This document shows, one piece after another, positions 23,226 to 34,652 of a stretch of 64,000 nucleotides of DNA. Numbering within the stretch: position 1 is the first letter of the stretch; the number at the start of each line of letters is the position of its first letter. Position numbers and translations under genes: made by a program. The notes beneath the pieces were generated by a model that ran no database searches, was not told the origin of the DNA, and was given only the letters and a program-made list of their open reading frames with translations. Origin of the DNA: Notospermus geniculatus (lineage: Eukaryota > Nemertea > Pilidiophora > Heteronemertea > Lineidae); assembly GCA_002633025.1 (NCBI GenBank), contig NMRB01000169.1, positions 339,129 to 403,128 of the forward strand, given 5' to 3'.

Positions 23226-23480
23226 AAGCTAGGAATCCACTGCTGATTTTCTGCGTTGCTTTGGAACCTGCTACCTGCGATTGAATACGATCGCTAGGAA
23301 CTGACACCGGTCGCCGACCGATTGCCGACTGAAATTGACCACATCTTCGCCATTGGTGGAAATCACGTCTAACGAGTCCACTACGGCGATCGAGTGCCCA
23401 GTTGCAACGCAACCCAGTTGCAAAGCAAGTCGCAACGAAAAATCAGCTTGAAAATCATTGGTGGGTTCCTAATGTAGCTT
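23226..23480. mobile_element. Short inverted-repeat MITE before exon 3
   Basis: AGGAATCCACTGCTGATTTTC on the left resembles the inverse of AATCATTGGTGGGTTCCT on the right, with TGCGTTGC/GCAACGAAAAATC further in. The arms are imperfect. Confidence 0.5.
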
Positions 23481-23514
23481 CAAGTGTGTGAACTTCGGAA
23501 AAACTCTGTTTCAG

Positions 23515-23862
23515 GTTCTCTGTACACTGTCAGCGTCTCACCACCAAAATCTGCCGTTAAAATTGGATTGCAACTCACTCTAAACTGTCACATCCCGAAT
23601 ACAAAAAAAGGATCCACTGTGCAATGGATGAAAAAGAGCGATGTTTTGTCTGCCGCAGTTACTGTTGCATCGATAACCTCTTCAAAATGTTACACTCCAC
23701 CTGGCTCACGCTACCACTGGGTTAGTTGCAGTCCACCAAGCTCCACATCGAAAGACTTCAACCTTCGAATTTTCAATGCTCAGACTTCAGATTCTGGTTA
23801 TTGGATTTGTAGTGATAGCGGTTTAACCTGTTCAAGCAATCCAGTGAAGATAAAAGTCCAAG
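23515..23862 (+). CDS. Ig receptor exon 3: second Ig domain (V-like, extra cysteines)
   Basis: Codes for residues 137-252. Core features are the B-strand LTLNCHIPN, VQWMKKSD around the core tryptophan, and NAQTSDSGYWICSDSG, where DSGYWIC is the F-strand signature (D-x-G-x-Y/W-x-C). Three further cysteines (SSKCYTP, WVSCSPP, SGLTCSS) could form additional disulphides, unusual among the five domains. Acceptor at CTGTTTCAG (23506-23514); donor G|GTATTC at 23863 is weaker than the others. Phase 1 on both sides. Confidence 0.85.
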
Positions 23863-23943
23863 GTATTCATGCTTTCTCTAAGTTTTCCGAATTGTCGTGC
23901 TGTCCGCCCTTTTTACAGTTATTAGCTCGGTTGAAGCGTGCCG

Positions 23944-24122
23944 AGCTCGACCAGGTGTAACACCTGTGAGTGTTTCTGTAGCTCAGTGTTCCCCAACAAT
24001 AGACGCGGCCTAGAATGGTTATTGTTGGGTTAGTTGCCGCTTAATCCGTCAGGAGGGAAACAATGAGAAAAACACAGAAATACGGGGAACACTGATCGAC
24101 GTTACACCTGGCCGAGCCCGTC
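23944..24122. mobile_element. Inverted-repeat MITE
   Basis: GAGCTCGACCAGGTGTAAC on the left mirrors GTTACACCTGGCCGAGC on the right, with CTCAGTGTTCCCC/GGGGAACACTGA inside. Confidence 0.6.
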
Positions 24123-24323
24123 TTGAATTCAATCGGGATATGCCCGTTTACACTCTTTACAATGTGCAAAATTCAAACGAACCAAAGCCGGTGTAATGAA
24201 ATTGAATGAGAACCGCCCATACGAGAGGGCTTGCTTTATTGTTTGGCGGACACAATAAAGAAGAGAGCGACATGCTTATCAGTGCTTCCTCATTATCATA
24301 ATCTTTTGTTGGGAGCACTGGCA

Positions 24324-24336
24324 NNNNNNNNNNNNN
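24324..24336. other. Assembly gap of 13 N
   Basis: Unknown bases directly before a run of G (GGTGGGGGGGGGGG), so the gap is probably a sequencing stop at a homopolymer. A missing exon here is unlikely but not excluded. Confidence 1.
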
Positions 24337-24879
24337 GGTGGGGGGGGGGGGGGTAGTGAAAAATACTACAGGGCCAACCCCACCAAAAACGCGCCGGTTG
24401 CCGTAAAGGCCGAGGACGAGTAGCATTCTCAACTTAGAGCTCGTAACTGTCCATGCCGGATTTCAACTCTAATGTCATACAGAAGTTGCCATATTGAAAT
24501 GGAAGGATATGTAATGGGATTACGCAGACTTAACGGAGTGTTCTCCGCTAAGAAATAGTTCGGTGAATATAGTGTTGAAATGAAAAAAAATCACACATTA
24601 TGATCATTTTGTGCGCTTATATGCTTATTAGTGTACTAATTGAAGGGTGTCCATACGTTTTAAATGAATTCCATTCTTGAGTAAACATTTGATGGATTTT
24701 ATTACAGTTATTGCACTCACTGGCCATAAGTATTGCAACACAGGTTTTTTTCTGGATTTCTCTCATGCCTTTACTACTTTTGCATCTATTTTCAAGTATA
24801 TATAGGGGGACCCACGGCGAAACATGGTGTTGGCCATACGGACTGAAAAATCTCACTGCTGATGAAAATATCAAGCCTT

Positions 24880-26155
24880 AATGAAATGGTCCATGGACCA
24901 TGTGCTCACTGGGTTGGACATAACAGTCTAATGACAGAGGGAGGTACATATCAGTTATGACGAATCTGGGTCAAGTCATTCCTAGCAAAGACTTTGATGA
25001 TTTTTGGGTTATGCCACCTGGCGGCCATATTAGATGTCCGATCGGGCTGCAACTTCACATGCACATAAAGGTCATCTGCAGGGGACCACATAGCACATTG
25101 GAGCGCTTTGGGTCAACTTGTTCCTGAGTTACAGCACTTTGATGATTTTCGAGTTACGCCACCTGGCGGCCATATTGGATGTCCGATCGGGCCGAAACTT
25201 CACATGGACATAAAGGTCATCTGCAGGGGGCCACATAGCACATTGGAGCGCTTTGGGTTAAAGCGAATCGAAAGCGAAAAAATTTGATTTAGAAATAGAA
25301 TTTGAAAGGGGACGAATTTTCAGGAAAAAATGTAAACAAACTTCTCCAGAATGTCAACAAAGAAATTTTCGTGCATTTTGATTGGCTGAATTTTGTGTTT
25401 ACAAACACCAGCCAAATGTAAACAAAATCCGCTATCGATTCGCTTTAAGGCGTTCCTGAGTTACAGCACTTTGATGATTTTTGGGTTACGCCACCTGGTG
25501 GCCATGTTTGAAGTCAAATCAGGCCGAAATTTGACATGCATGTAAAGGTCATCTAGATGGAGGTAAATATCAAATTTGAGCACTCTGCGTCAAGCCGTTC
25601 CTGAGTAATAGCACTTACTTGATTTTCAGGTTACGCCACCTGGCGGCCATATTGGATGTCGAATCGGGCCGAAATTTGGTATTTTTTAAGGTACCCCTCC
25701 AATGCATGTTTATGCAAGATATGAAGTTGCTCGGTGAAATAATGACAAACTGGCAGGTTCGTCACTTTTGTCGAACTTTGACCTCTGTGACCTTGAAAAG
25801 TAGGTCAAATCAAAAACCCGTTATATATGTTATGTATCCTTATTAGCTACACCTATGATAAAAATTTGAAGATGATCTAGTCATTAGTTCAGGAGTTATT
25901 GTACTTTTTGTGTTTTTGGTTTCCACCACCTGGTGGCCAAACTGAGAGTCGAATCGGACCGAAAACTGGTGTCGTGGGTCATCTGACCTAGGGGTATATA
26001 TGTACCAAGTTTCAGATCAATAGCTCCAGCGGTTACGAAACGTGCCCTGCTAACGGACAACGACGACGACGACGACGACGGACGACGACGACGACGGACG
26101 ACGACGGACGACGGACGCTGCACCATCGTAATAGCTCACCCCAGTGAGCTAAAAA
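24880..26155 (+). repeat. AGCTCACC-family repeat, copy B
   Basis: Starts with AATGAAATGGTCCATGGACC and ends with AGCTCACCCCAGTGAGCT, AAAAATGAAAT. GCCACCTGG(C/T)GGCC occurs at 25013, 25158, 25490, 25635 and 25926. The spacing is 145 bp once the MITE at 25262-25444 is removed. The nuclear-receptor-like block lies at 25780-25808 and a GAC microsatellite at 26060-26118. AATGAAAT is present at both borders, either a duplication or part of the element. Confidence 0.8.
25262..25444. mobile_element. MITE with TTAA duplication inside copy B
   Basis: Ends AGCGAATCGA and TCGATTCGCT flanked by TTAA. The uninterrupted target (GGGTTAAGGCGTTCC) is readable in reverse at 52500-52520 in copy D, which confirms a clean 4-bp duplication. 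Interior words AAATGTAAACAAA are shared with the MITE at 6774. Confidence 0.9.
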
Positions 26156-26873
26156 TGAAATATCAAAACATGAAAATGACAAAATCTTCATGTGGTACTC
26201 GGATCGCTCTCTGCTTTTCACGATAATGAAGTATGATGATGAGGAAGGATTTACAAGAAAAAAAGTTGAAAAATATCAACTGCGAAGAAAGATATTTGAT
26301 ATTATCGAAAATTATCAAAGATTGAAAAAGTGAGATTTTGCATGAGATTACGCTGCTGATGTAAAGCTGTCATCCCATGCGTCCCACCATGCCAGTTTCA
26401 AACAATAAAAAGCCACAGTTATCAAGAAAATTGAACTTTTCTCCAAAAAACCTCGATTTTTGACAAAATTGGGCATTTTTCTACGTCAAATAACATGAAA
26501 ACGATGAGCCTTTACAGCTTAATTTTTTCGCAGTTGTGAATGAATTTCCCTTGTCTTCATTTTGTAAAAATTTGGTAATCTTGCACTTCAGAATGTTCGA
26601 GATCTCAAATCGGTGATATTTTGATATTCTGATATTTTCGTGATATATTCACTTTTCCTTAAAATTTTTCGAACCAACAGGCTTATTACCCTTCAAAGTA
26701 TCACATCCACATTTGAAAATCAAAGACTGATGACTGATTACCGAGAAATTAAGAAAAAACCTATGTTGCAATACTTATGGCCAGTGAGTGTAATTAACGT
26801 ATTAAGCGGCGAGAGCTACTTTCCCACTTGCTCAGCAGCATGACCACCAAATGTGTAATTAACCGGATTATTA

Positions 26874-27269
26874 GGGAGGTTCTGCAAGCTTACTATACAT
26901 TTTACATTAACAATTACAATTTGAAAACGTCATGACGGGACGAATCACTTGCGACACGTAAGAAACTTACGATTTAATCAAAGCCAAATATTTAATTTTT
27001 GTAATCCAAGAATTCGTTTGAAAGTTAACACATTCATAAACGGGTATATTTCGCAGTTGCAGCAAAAATGACAAGAAGAATGCTTGGCATATCTGCCCTG
27101 GAGCGCTTGCCAAACATGGGATACATCGACCCTCTTTTCACCTGCCACGGGAAGCTTCAAGTCAAATGATGACGCCATCGCGTCACGTTCTTTCTTGACA
27201 TAAGCCGTGACGTGATGACGTCGTCAAATCGTAATCGTAAATGTAAAATGTAAGCTTGCAGAACCTCCC
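26874..27269. mobile_element. MITE with TTA duplication
   Basis: GGGAGGTTCTGCAAGCTTAC on the left and GTAAGCTTGCAGAACCTCCC on the right, with TTA at both borders. A 3-bp TTA duplication and G-rich ends fit PIF/Harbinger-type elements. Confidence 0.8.
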
Positions 27270-28279
27270 TTAAATGTGCCACTTTCACGTTTACATATAG
27301 GGTATCAAATATATGCCAATTTGTTGATATTGAGCGATGAGCACGCCTTCAGACAACCAGGGTTTTCAGGTGTTATATTTTCCTCGCGGAGGTTGCTACC
27401 TGTCATGAGTGATGCGGTAGCCTAACAATTCTGGACCCATCTTCCCGAAGCCGTCGTAAAGTTAACGATGTCGTTACGCTATGTATTTTCCCAACGATGG
27501 TTCACGTGACAGTAAAAGTAGATCTTTAAAAAGCCGGTTTTCTCCATTTATCATAGATAATATCGATTAAAACGCACTTAAATATTCTGTTTGACACAGA
27601 AATAATTATGAGAAAAATAATCTTCAACTTTTGGGAAAGTTTGATAGTGACTCTATCGTAAGCCTGTCTTCCAGTGGGTTACGAGTATTACTACGCCGAT
27701 ATGGAGTGGCGGCACTGAAATATCGTGCGAAATTACCCCTCATATTTTCAGTACCCCCAAACCCTGAAATTATCATGGTCAACCCACAAAGAAAACTTTA
27801 CAGTTTGAAGGATTAGGCTAGGGGGTGTGTTGTGTCCGAACGGTTCCTTCCAACGAAACTCTGGGACCAATCTATGAGCACGGGCATCTCGCCATTTCTA
27901 ATGGTAAATGCATTGGCCACTCATTACAGGTGCGTGACCGACGGCTTCGGGAACATGGGCCCTGGTCGGGTTCACGACCAGAATCGCTCCGCGCATGACT
28001 GTATGACTTACGAAGGTCTTTACCGAAGAATGACGGAAAGACCCAAAGTGTTACGAATGGACGAGCAGTTGACCCACTACCTCAGAATCCCGTCTCCCGA
28101 TAGAGCATCTTCACACATGAAAAAGAGTGTTGACTTCATCAAAATCAGTCAAACCAATCGAAAGTTGTGTCATATTTTGTGCAGCAAATACCTGCTCAGA
28201 CCCTGCATTGGATGCCACTTCCAAAGGCGGGAATTTTTTGGGTGCCGCCTTTCCATCTCACCACCAGGAGTCTCTACTG
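27270..28279 (+). other. Unassigned region with one 144-codon open stretch
   Basis: A + strand frame from 27832 to about 28275 begins MSERFLPTKLWDQS and has reasonably protein-like composition, but I recognise no domain. No clear splice acceptor fits the Ig gene frame, and its end runs into a repeat boundary at 28281. It could be a fragment of a mobile-element gene or chance. Confidence 0.2.
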
Positions 28280-29179
28280 TACAGGCGCGGATCCAGGATT
28301 TTGGGCAGGCAGAAGGGGGTCAGGGTCACCGAGGGGGTCGTTGCGGCAGGCTGGCGCTGAAGCTGGCCGCGCCGCGGGAGTCTGGGGACCGGCTGGTATA
28401 AAATGCAGGTTGCAGGTTGCCCTGCAGGTAATGGTACTTGCTTTATATTGCACTTTACGATGCAGAATCGTCCCCTGGACTCTTATTAAGCTCGGTAACT
28501 ATTGCAGACTTCATTTAAAGGAGATCTCTGCTGGATCATCTGCCATCTCAGCACCATACTGCAGACTTCATTTAGAGTGGATCCCGGCTAACATATATGG
28601 CTGTGTATGTTCGTTATTAGACCCCCACACTGCATGTTCCTTATTAGTACCCCCTTTATCAACTAAGACTGGCAGTTAATGTGAAATAAAGACCTTACAT
28701 ACCCCAACCCCCAGTGTGGACAAATTTTACTGAGGTCGAATTTGATCGGGTGGAGTTGCATGGTGATGTCCCCTCATGCCTCAGCACGAATTGTGATAAA
28801 AGGGGGCGCTGCAGTTGCTTCCGTGAAAATCGGTTTTTACTGTAGTTGAGCCATATATGGGTTAATGAAAAAATCCTTTGCAGTGTACTAGTACTGATAT
28901 GTGTGTACAGAACGTCTGGCGCAGAACTAAAATAATAGGTGGCGCTGCTGAGATATCGATACTTCGACATTATTGGTCATTAGTTCTGAATAGGTTAACA
29001 TATTGGCCTGGTTCTTGCACATTCATCATGTACATGCTAGTATGTGTGTGCATCCGTACATATGCAATTTTCCGCATTGACCCCCTTCCTCAATTTTGTC
29101 AGTAAAATAGGAATGGTTAGACTTGGTCGAAGTAGGATTGAACATAAACGTCCATTTCTTTTCATATTTTGCCTTTACT

Positions 29180-29634
29180 AAAAGCCGGAATGAAATGACC
29201 GAAATAATCGAAACGGCCGAAATGAAGTGGCCGAATTAAAAAAAAAAATATTGAGTTGAGAACCGAGCGCCAAATTCGGCATTATTGGTTCTATAGACAA
29301 TATTGGGCGATTTTAATGTAATGCAGGAGGAAACCGGAGTGCCCGGAGAAAACCTGCGCTGTCAGAGAGAGTCGCCCTCTCTATCACATGAGACACGGAC
29401 CCGACCGGGAATCGAACCCGCGATCTCAGAGGTGACAGGCGCCGATGTTTCCATTGCGCCACTCTGACAGCCCGAATTGATCGAAACGGCCGAAATGAAG
29501 TTGCCGAAATGACCGAAACGGCCGAAGTGAAGTGGCCGAAATGATCGAAATGGCCGAAGTGAAGTGGCCGCAATGATCGAAACGGCCGAAATGAAGTTGC
29601 CGAAATGATCGAAACGGCCATTTCATTCCGGTTA
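29180..29634. repeat. GGCCGAAATGAAGT minisatellite with terminal inversion
   Basis: Units of about 17-36 bp (GCCGAAATGA then AGTGGCCGAAATGATCG) repeat at 29190-29235 and 29470-29630. The outer ends GCCGGAATGAAATG and CATTTCATTCCGG are inverted. A tRNA-like SINE is inserted at about 29310-29475. Confidence 0.7.
29310..29475 (-). repeat. tRNA-derived SINE
   Basis: On the - strand, AGTGGCGCAATGG (box A-like) and GGTTCGATTCC (box B) form a tRNA-like head at 29402-29472. The body follows with CTCCGGGCACTCCGGTTTCC, a phrase characteristic of conserved SINE central domains. The acceptor ends do not pair, so it is a SINE rather than a tRNA gene. Confidence 0.75.
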
Positions 29635-30151
29635 AGTAACCCAGCGTCTCCTTTGTGTCACAGCTAAATCACAGCTAAACGTGTCTGTAAGAACATCTTT
29701 GTTTTCTAAAAGCACGTCTCTGATTTTATAACCTACGTTTCTGTTTTGTCAACGTCTACTTTTTGCGGATATAACCACCCGTAATTATACCTAGGAAAAT
29801 TCGAGAGATAGAGAACTGCAGAAGCACCATGTGCAACCTCGATCCCTGCGCGATTGCCTTATTTTCTACGTAGGTTTGACTAACGATATGACCTGCAAAC
29901 TAGGTTCTGCAGGGCAACCTGCATTTTATACCAGCCGGTCTGGGGACCTCCCCAGAACATTTTGAAATCTAGAAGGCCGTAGATGCGATTTCCTGGCATC
30001 TCAGTATCAAAACAGAAGCTTTATTCTTGCTTTTTTTTTTATTGTCGCAAATTGTTGAGAAAAAAAACAACTGGTGGTGGCGAGCAGGGGGGTCACGACC
30101 TCCCCTCCCCCAGATCCACGCCTGCTGTATGCAGTGTCATCATTTTCCAGA

Positions 30152-30226
30152 CGTTCATTTTTGGCGGGAAAATGTGGAAGTGATACCAGTGTCCATATTT
30201 CCCGCCAAAAATGACCCCTGGACGCA
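30152..30226. repeat. Hairpin
   Basis: CATTTTTGGCGGGAAAATGTGG and its near mirror CCATATTTCCCGCCAAAAATG, separated by about 20 bases. Confidence 0.6.
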
Positions 30227-30756
30227 TTGTCAAGTGGAAGAGACTGCCACGGACGGCGCGCACTGCTGATGAGCCGTGGCTGTGAGCGAGCTGCGCGCGG
30301 GAATCGGCTGGGGAAGGCATGTCACTGGTCGGGAGAGATGTCGAAAGCGGAATCTACCTTGAGAAAACCTGATTGTGGATGCCGTTGTGGAAAATCACAT
30401 GCTTTCATTCCGATTCCGCAAAAAAATTGACGGATGACGCATGCGGCTCTCGATTCCGGATTTCAGCACCCCTATTAAATATTAGGTCAGCCCTGAAAGA
30501 GGACTGTTGTAAAAAACTTTTATGGTTCTTGAACTAGGGTGTGACAAATATACATTTTGTAACTTCTGATTGGCTAGACTGGTTTGGATGAAATAAAGAT
30601 TATTCTAAGGTCCTCTATCAGGATGCGGGGAAACCTAGATTCCGGGATTGCCTGGTTTGGCACGGACATTTTTGTGGGGTGGGGGGGGGGGGGGGNNNNA
30701 GCTTGGAAAATATTACGTAGCACTCAGAAATTCAAATCGCTAGATGGGTATCCTGG
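30227..30756 (+). other. Intron 3 sequence, with 4-base gap at 30696-30699
   Basis: No exon recognised. The gap again directly follows a G run (30677-30695). Confidence 0.5.
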
Positions 30757-31377
30757 GGCCTGATTCACGAAAGTTAGCGACGACGCAAATCTTTTGTCCA
30801 GCTGTGTATTGCGTATTGCCATAAAGGAATCAAGCCTAAAGGTTTAACTGCGAACGATGAACTTACTGAGGGATACACTTCATGTGTTGCCACCAGATGT
30901 CTCTCACTGCCTGAATTTCCGCTTTACGTAATATGCACGAGCTTCCACTTTTTTGTGGTGAAGAGGTACATGAACCTGTCAACTTGATGCTTTGAATTCC
31001 ATTTCTGAGGATAACAGAGCTATTTTCAGCAAAATTAGTGCTCCATGTGCAAATGTACGTCAGCCTATTCAAATGTACACAGATGACCCTGCGCTCACAT
31101 CGTTCGTGGGGTTCTCATTAATTCAGTCCTTTTGTATCATAAGATCAACTATTCGGAATTCAACAAAATTTGCAGTGAACGTGCAGAAGGGTCTTGCCTA
31201 TCATATGGAAGAATCAGAATGCAAATCTGTTGAGGTTTAAAGGGATATTGTCCACATTTATAAAATGCTAAATTTGTAAGTTGAACCTTTATGGTTGATT
31301 CCTTTATGGTATTGCTCACTGATTGAAGAACAATGGATATGCGCCTGCAAAGAAGCGATGGCTTCCTGAATCAGGCC
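30757..31377. mobile_element. MITE next to exon 4, CCTGG-flanked
   Basis: GGCCTGATTCACGAA and TTCCTGAATCAGGCC form the ends, with CCTGG on both sides (30752-30756, 31378-31382). It stops only 20 bases before exon 4, so it supplies part of the branch-point region of the intron. Confidence 0.65.
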
Positions 31378-31397
31378 CCTGGTGTTTTCACTTTCAG

Positions 31398-31649
31398 TCC
31401 CACCAGGCAAACCTCAGATCACCGGATTTCCTTCTGGACCAGGGTTCGTTGGGACACAGGTGAACCTGAAGTGTGTGGCCTCACCACCTGGTGATACATA
31501 TGACTGGTACAAGGATAATAAGAAACATTCGACATCTTTAACGTATGACTTCCTCGTGAAGAAGGAGAGTGCTGGGGTCTATAAATGTGTCGCAGGGAAT
31601 GGAGCGGGGTCGGCGGCTAGCAGTGATATGACACTCACCACCGTTTACT
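31398..31649 (+). CDS. Ig receptor exon 4: third Ig domain (short I/C2-type)
   Basis: Codes for residues 253-336, the shortest domain (84 residues). Features are NLKCVASPPGD (B-strand cysteine), TYDWYKDNKK (core tryptophan) and ESAGVYKCVAGNGAGSA (F strand with Y-x-C-x-A-x-N-x-x-G, the I-set hallmark). Opens VPPGKPQITG like exon 2. Acceptor TTTTCACTTTCAG; donor T|GTAAGT at 31650. Phase 1-1. Confidence 0.9.
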
Positions 31650-31751
31650 GTAAGTGTGTAGATCGTGTTCAACCAGTCATTCATTGGGACTTCCGAGGAC
31701 TTCGCGCATAATGCCGAAACTGAAGTTGTGTCAGCTAAGACTTCGTCATAA

Positions 31752-33030
31752 GCCCTTTATACACTACGCAGAATTTTGGCCTGCATGAACCGTGCCGTGG
31801 TTGGGGCGTTTGTAAACCAAGAAACGAAACGAAACACAGAAACGAAACGAAACATATTAGATCAGTGTCAAGCGTTTATGGCAATTAACCCCATTTTTTT
31901 GCTTGTGTACTGCTGTTCGTAGCTGGGGTAGTGGATGGTTACGAGGAGGTTGGCCTACTGAGGTCGGGTTCGATTTGTATCTAATTGAAGTCTTTTTTGC
32001 GTGTAACTTGTAAAATCTCAAAGAATGCTATTATTTCATGCGTTTTGTCAGGCCTGGGGTTGATTGCCTCATAGTTTGCGGAGTTTCTATTGTGGTAGTG
32101 GTTCTTTAGTACACATGATCTGAAGGTTTAGTAGGGCTACACATGATCTGAAGGTTCAGTACAGAGTGTGGCCGATTACTTCGAGCTAATCTCTTTGAAT
32201 CCCTACTGAGTGTAAGGGTCCACTTCGTCCGAAGCCCATGGAAATCTCTACGGGATGCCTATGCATGAGGCACGTACCGTACACTTTGCTCTTGACAAAA
32301 AGGCACTGTTTTGGGCAATTTTCGTTGATAATGATATTACTAATGCAAATATACGTGTATTATAGCTATAGGCCTAGGCCCTATGCATTAGAGTAACTTC
32401 TTCCCAAGAATTGTTTTATTTGGAGTGAAAAAAGTCACTGAACATCAACATTCAAAAAGAGATGAAGAGGCCGACACCAGCATGCAGTGTAGGCCTGTAG
32501 ACTGTGCTGGTGCACAGCAAAACAGATGGTGTTAGTTTACAAAGTCAGACGGTGCCTGTTTGGTTTCGTTTCTTGGTTTACAAACGCCCCCGTGGTTGGC
32601 CCGGGTCAGGCCCGCCTCAGAATGACCGTTTACACTGCACCATGAGAACCGCGCCAATATCTGAATCGCCCGCTCTCCTTTCTGTGGAGGTAGGAAATCT
32701 CCGTCATTTTCAATATGGCTGCGCTCATGAACATTCGCAGCAATGACGTATTGAGTTCACGGCCGATAAATGAGCATGCGCACTTCACTACAGGTGAGTT
32801 ATTCAAGTAGGCCGAGCCCAGTAGCACGTTTACACTGTGCAGTTTTTCATCAGTGCCGTGCTCGACCCGGGTCGAACCCACCTCCTGTTGGCGGGTTCGG
32901 CCCGGATAAAAGAAGCACCGTGCCGAGCCCAACCGTGCCGTGCCAACCCATTTACACTACCACTTTTTTGCCTTGCCGTGCCCGACCCGGGTCGAGCACG
33001 GTTGAAAACTCGTAGTGTAAAAGGGGCTAT
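31752..33030. mobile_element. Inverted-repeat element in intron 4
   Basis: GCCCTTTATACACTACG on the left and CGTAGTGTAAAAGGGGC on the right. Internal inversion: TTTGTAAACCAAGAAACGAA versus TTCGTTTCTTGGTTTACAAA. The element is GC-richer on its right half (CGTGCTCGACCCGGG, CCCGACCCGGGTCGAGC). No coding domain seen. Confidence 0.65.
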
Positions 33031-33232
33031 AGAGTCAGTCTAGCCAAGTTGGTACGACTGGCTATTTGCGGGTTGAACAGAACACCAGCCTTATCGCAGT
33101 TTGGTTCCTGATGGTGCCGCCAGGGGAGGGATACTGAAGCATACCTCATGCATACAGAGACACTTTAAAGCCTCACTGCTGTATTCAAGTCAAAAAGTGC
33201 TTGAAAGTCCTCCACTTTTGGTGTTAAATATA

Positions 33233-33714
33233 CAGCTCTGGAAAATAATAGGAGACCACTTCTGTATTTCCACTCACTTCCCTTTAAAATAGGTCCCACA
33301 AAAATTCTTATTTACCCATTTATGCCACATTGTATTCCAGTATACTTATTACCTTGCAAAGGCATTACTTCAGTCCTAATTATAAGCACCCCGTCTGGAA
33401 GATGTTATGCTGCTCGCAGAATATAGGTTTGATTAGGAGCGATGTGAAATAGATACCTGTACAGTCAATGTATGCACTTCATGTCTTTCCTTTTAGTCCG
33501 AACTTTTGACATGGCCTTTCTAATAGCTCCATTGTTTCTTCATTATGGGAAGTCAATTTCAATCTATGTTTGACATTGCCCTGGTGAAGTTTGAGCAAAC
33601 AACACAATGAATCAGTATACACAGAATGATTGGAGAGTTTGTGGGACCTACAAGTATTTTAATGGAAAATGACTGACTCAACAAGAGGTGGTCTAATATT
33701 TTTTTCCAGAGCTG
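33233..33714. mobile_element. Tc1/mariner-like MITE
   Basis: CAGCTCTGGAAAATAATAGG with AGACCAC, and GTGGTCTAATATTTTTTTCC with AGAGCTG, bordered by TA. The CAGCTCTGGAAA terminus is typical of Tc1-like elements of many animals. Confidence 0.8.
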
Positions 33715-33927
33715 TATCTGAATACAAGAGCTCTGTCTGAAGGTTTTTCAATGTGTGCTGAAAGCTACAGCTTGATTCCTTGAAGTACCGGTACGTATCA
33801 GACAACTATTTTGGGGACCTTCACGGGACTATGAGACATACCTGCATTCTCCTAGCGCTTTCAAAATACCGTAAAATTCAATACAGAGGGGCTTTATCAA
33901 GAAATATATTACTCTCATAAATTGCAG

Positions 33928-34200
33928 ATCGGCCGGACCAGGTGGTTGTATCATGTGGGAAGACCACGTCACATGTTGGAGAGAAGGACAAATTCACATG
34001 TACAGCAAAAGGAGGCAAGCCCAGCCCGACCCTGAAGATCTACCTCAAGAGGTCAGGGGGTACACCAGTGGAGGTCACTCAAGGTCAAGAGAGGGTGATG
34101 ACTAAAGAAGACAACAACGCTTGGTGTTATTGTGAGGCAACAGTTCCTAGGTATTCTGCTTTGACAATGGAATCAAAAGGAAATTTTTACAGGGTTACAT
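33928..34200 (+). CDS. Ig receptor exon 5: fourth Ig domain (C2-like)
   Basis: Codes for residues 337-427. B-strand KFTCTAKGGKPSP and F-strand AWCYCEATVP supply the disulphide cysteines, and YLKRSGG stands where the core tryptophan usually lies, so this domain lacks a clear tryptophan. The pattern TCTAKGGKPSPTL is typical of C2 domains of adhesion receptors. Acceptor AAATTGCAG at 33927; donor T|GTAGGT at 34201. Phase 1-1. Confidence 0.8.
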
Positions 34201-34652
34201 GTAGGTGTTTCATATTCAATACAAGGATGGTTTCCATGACGCACGGTTTGCGCGACGACTACGAATAGGGGCCGTGACGTCATAATTTCTTGCGCACTCG
34301 AGACGTTTTAACTATCACGCCACCGCGCTAGTCGTAATCGTGCCATCTGCACGGATACCAGCGTTAGTAGGTATCTGCGGCCGAACCCTATGCTCGCGTT
34401 ATGCATTGATCTCATCGTAGTCGTACGTAGTCATCAGTAACGAGTGGCGGATAACTAATAGGCCGAAAGCACACAAATTGCTCACTTTTAAAATGCGAAA
34501 TTTTATACCAAATACCAAATTTTATGCCAAATACATGTACCACCTGCACATATGAATAATGGTATTTTTAGACCTAATTAGTTTATGACGCATAACTGAA
34601 ATATTTATTTTAAAAAAAACTCTACAGGCACCTGAAGACTGTTTGTCTTTAA
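34201..34652 (+). other. Intron 5, 5' part
   Basis: No exon or repeat recognised apart from short AT-rich tracts (GCCAAATACATGTACC). Confidence 0.4.

Larger units (their letters stand above)
24711..26794. mobile_element. Tc1/mariner-like element interrupted by AGCTCACC copy B
   Basis: Ends TTGCACTCACTGGCCATAAG with TATTGCAACA, and TGTTGCAATACTTATGGCC with AGTGAGTGTAA, flanked by TA. Removing the AGCTCACC repeat (24880-26155) leaves about 810 bp without a transposase frame. Confidence 0.75.
28281..30132. mobile_element. Nested element with hAT-like ends
   Basis: ACAGGCGCGGATCCAGGATT on the left and CCAGATCCACGCCTG on the right resemble hAT-type ends (CAG...GCGGATCCAG). An inner element starts GGCTGGTATAAAATGCAGG at 28389 and ends at its mirror CCTGCATTTTATACCAGCC near 29936. 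No convincing 8-bp duplication remains for the outer element. Confidence 0.6.

Noticed and set aside
29313-29626. 102- and 66-codon frames rich in HFGRFDHFGH
   Set aside because: Translation of a minisatellite and of a SINE, not a protein.
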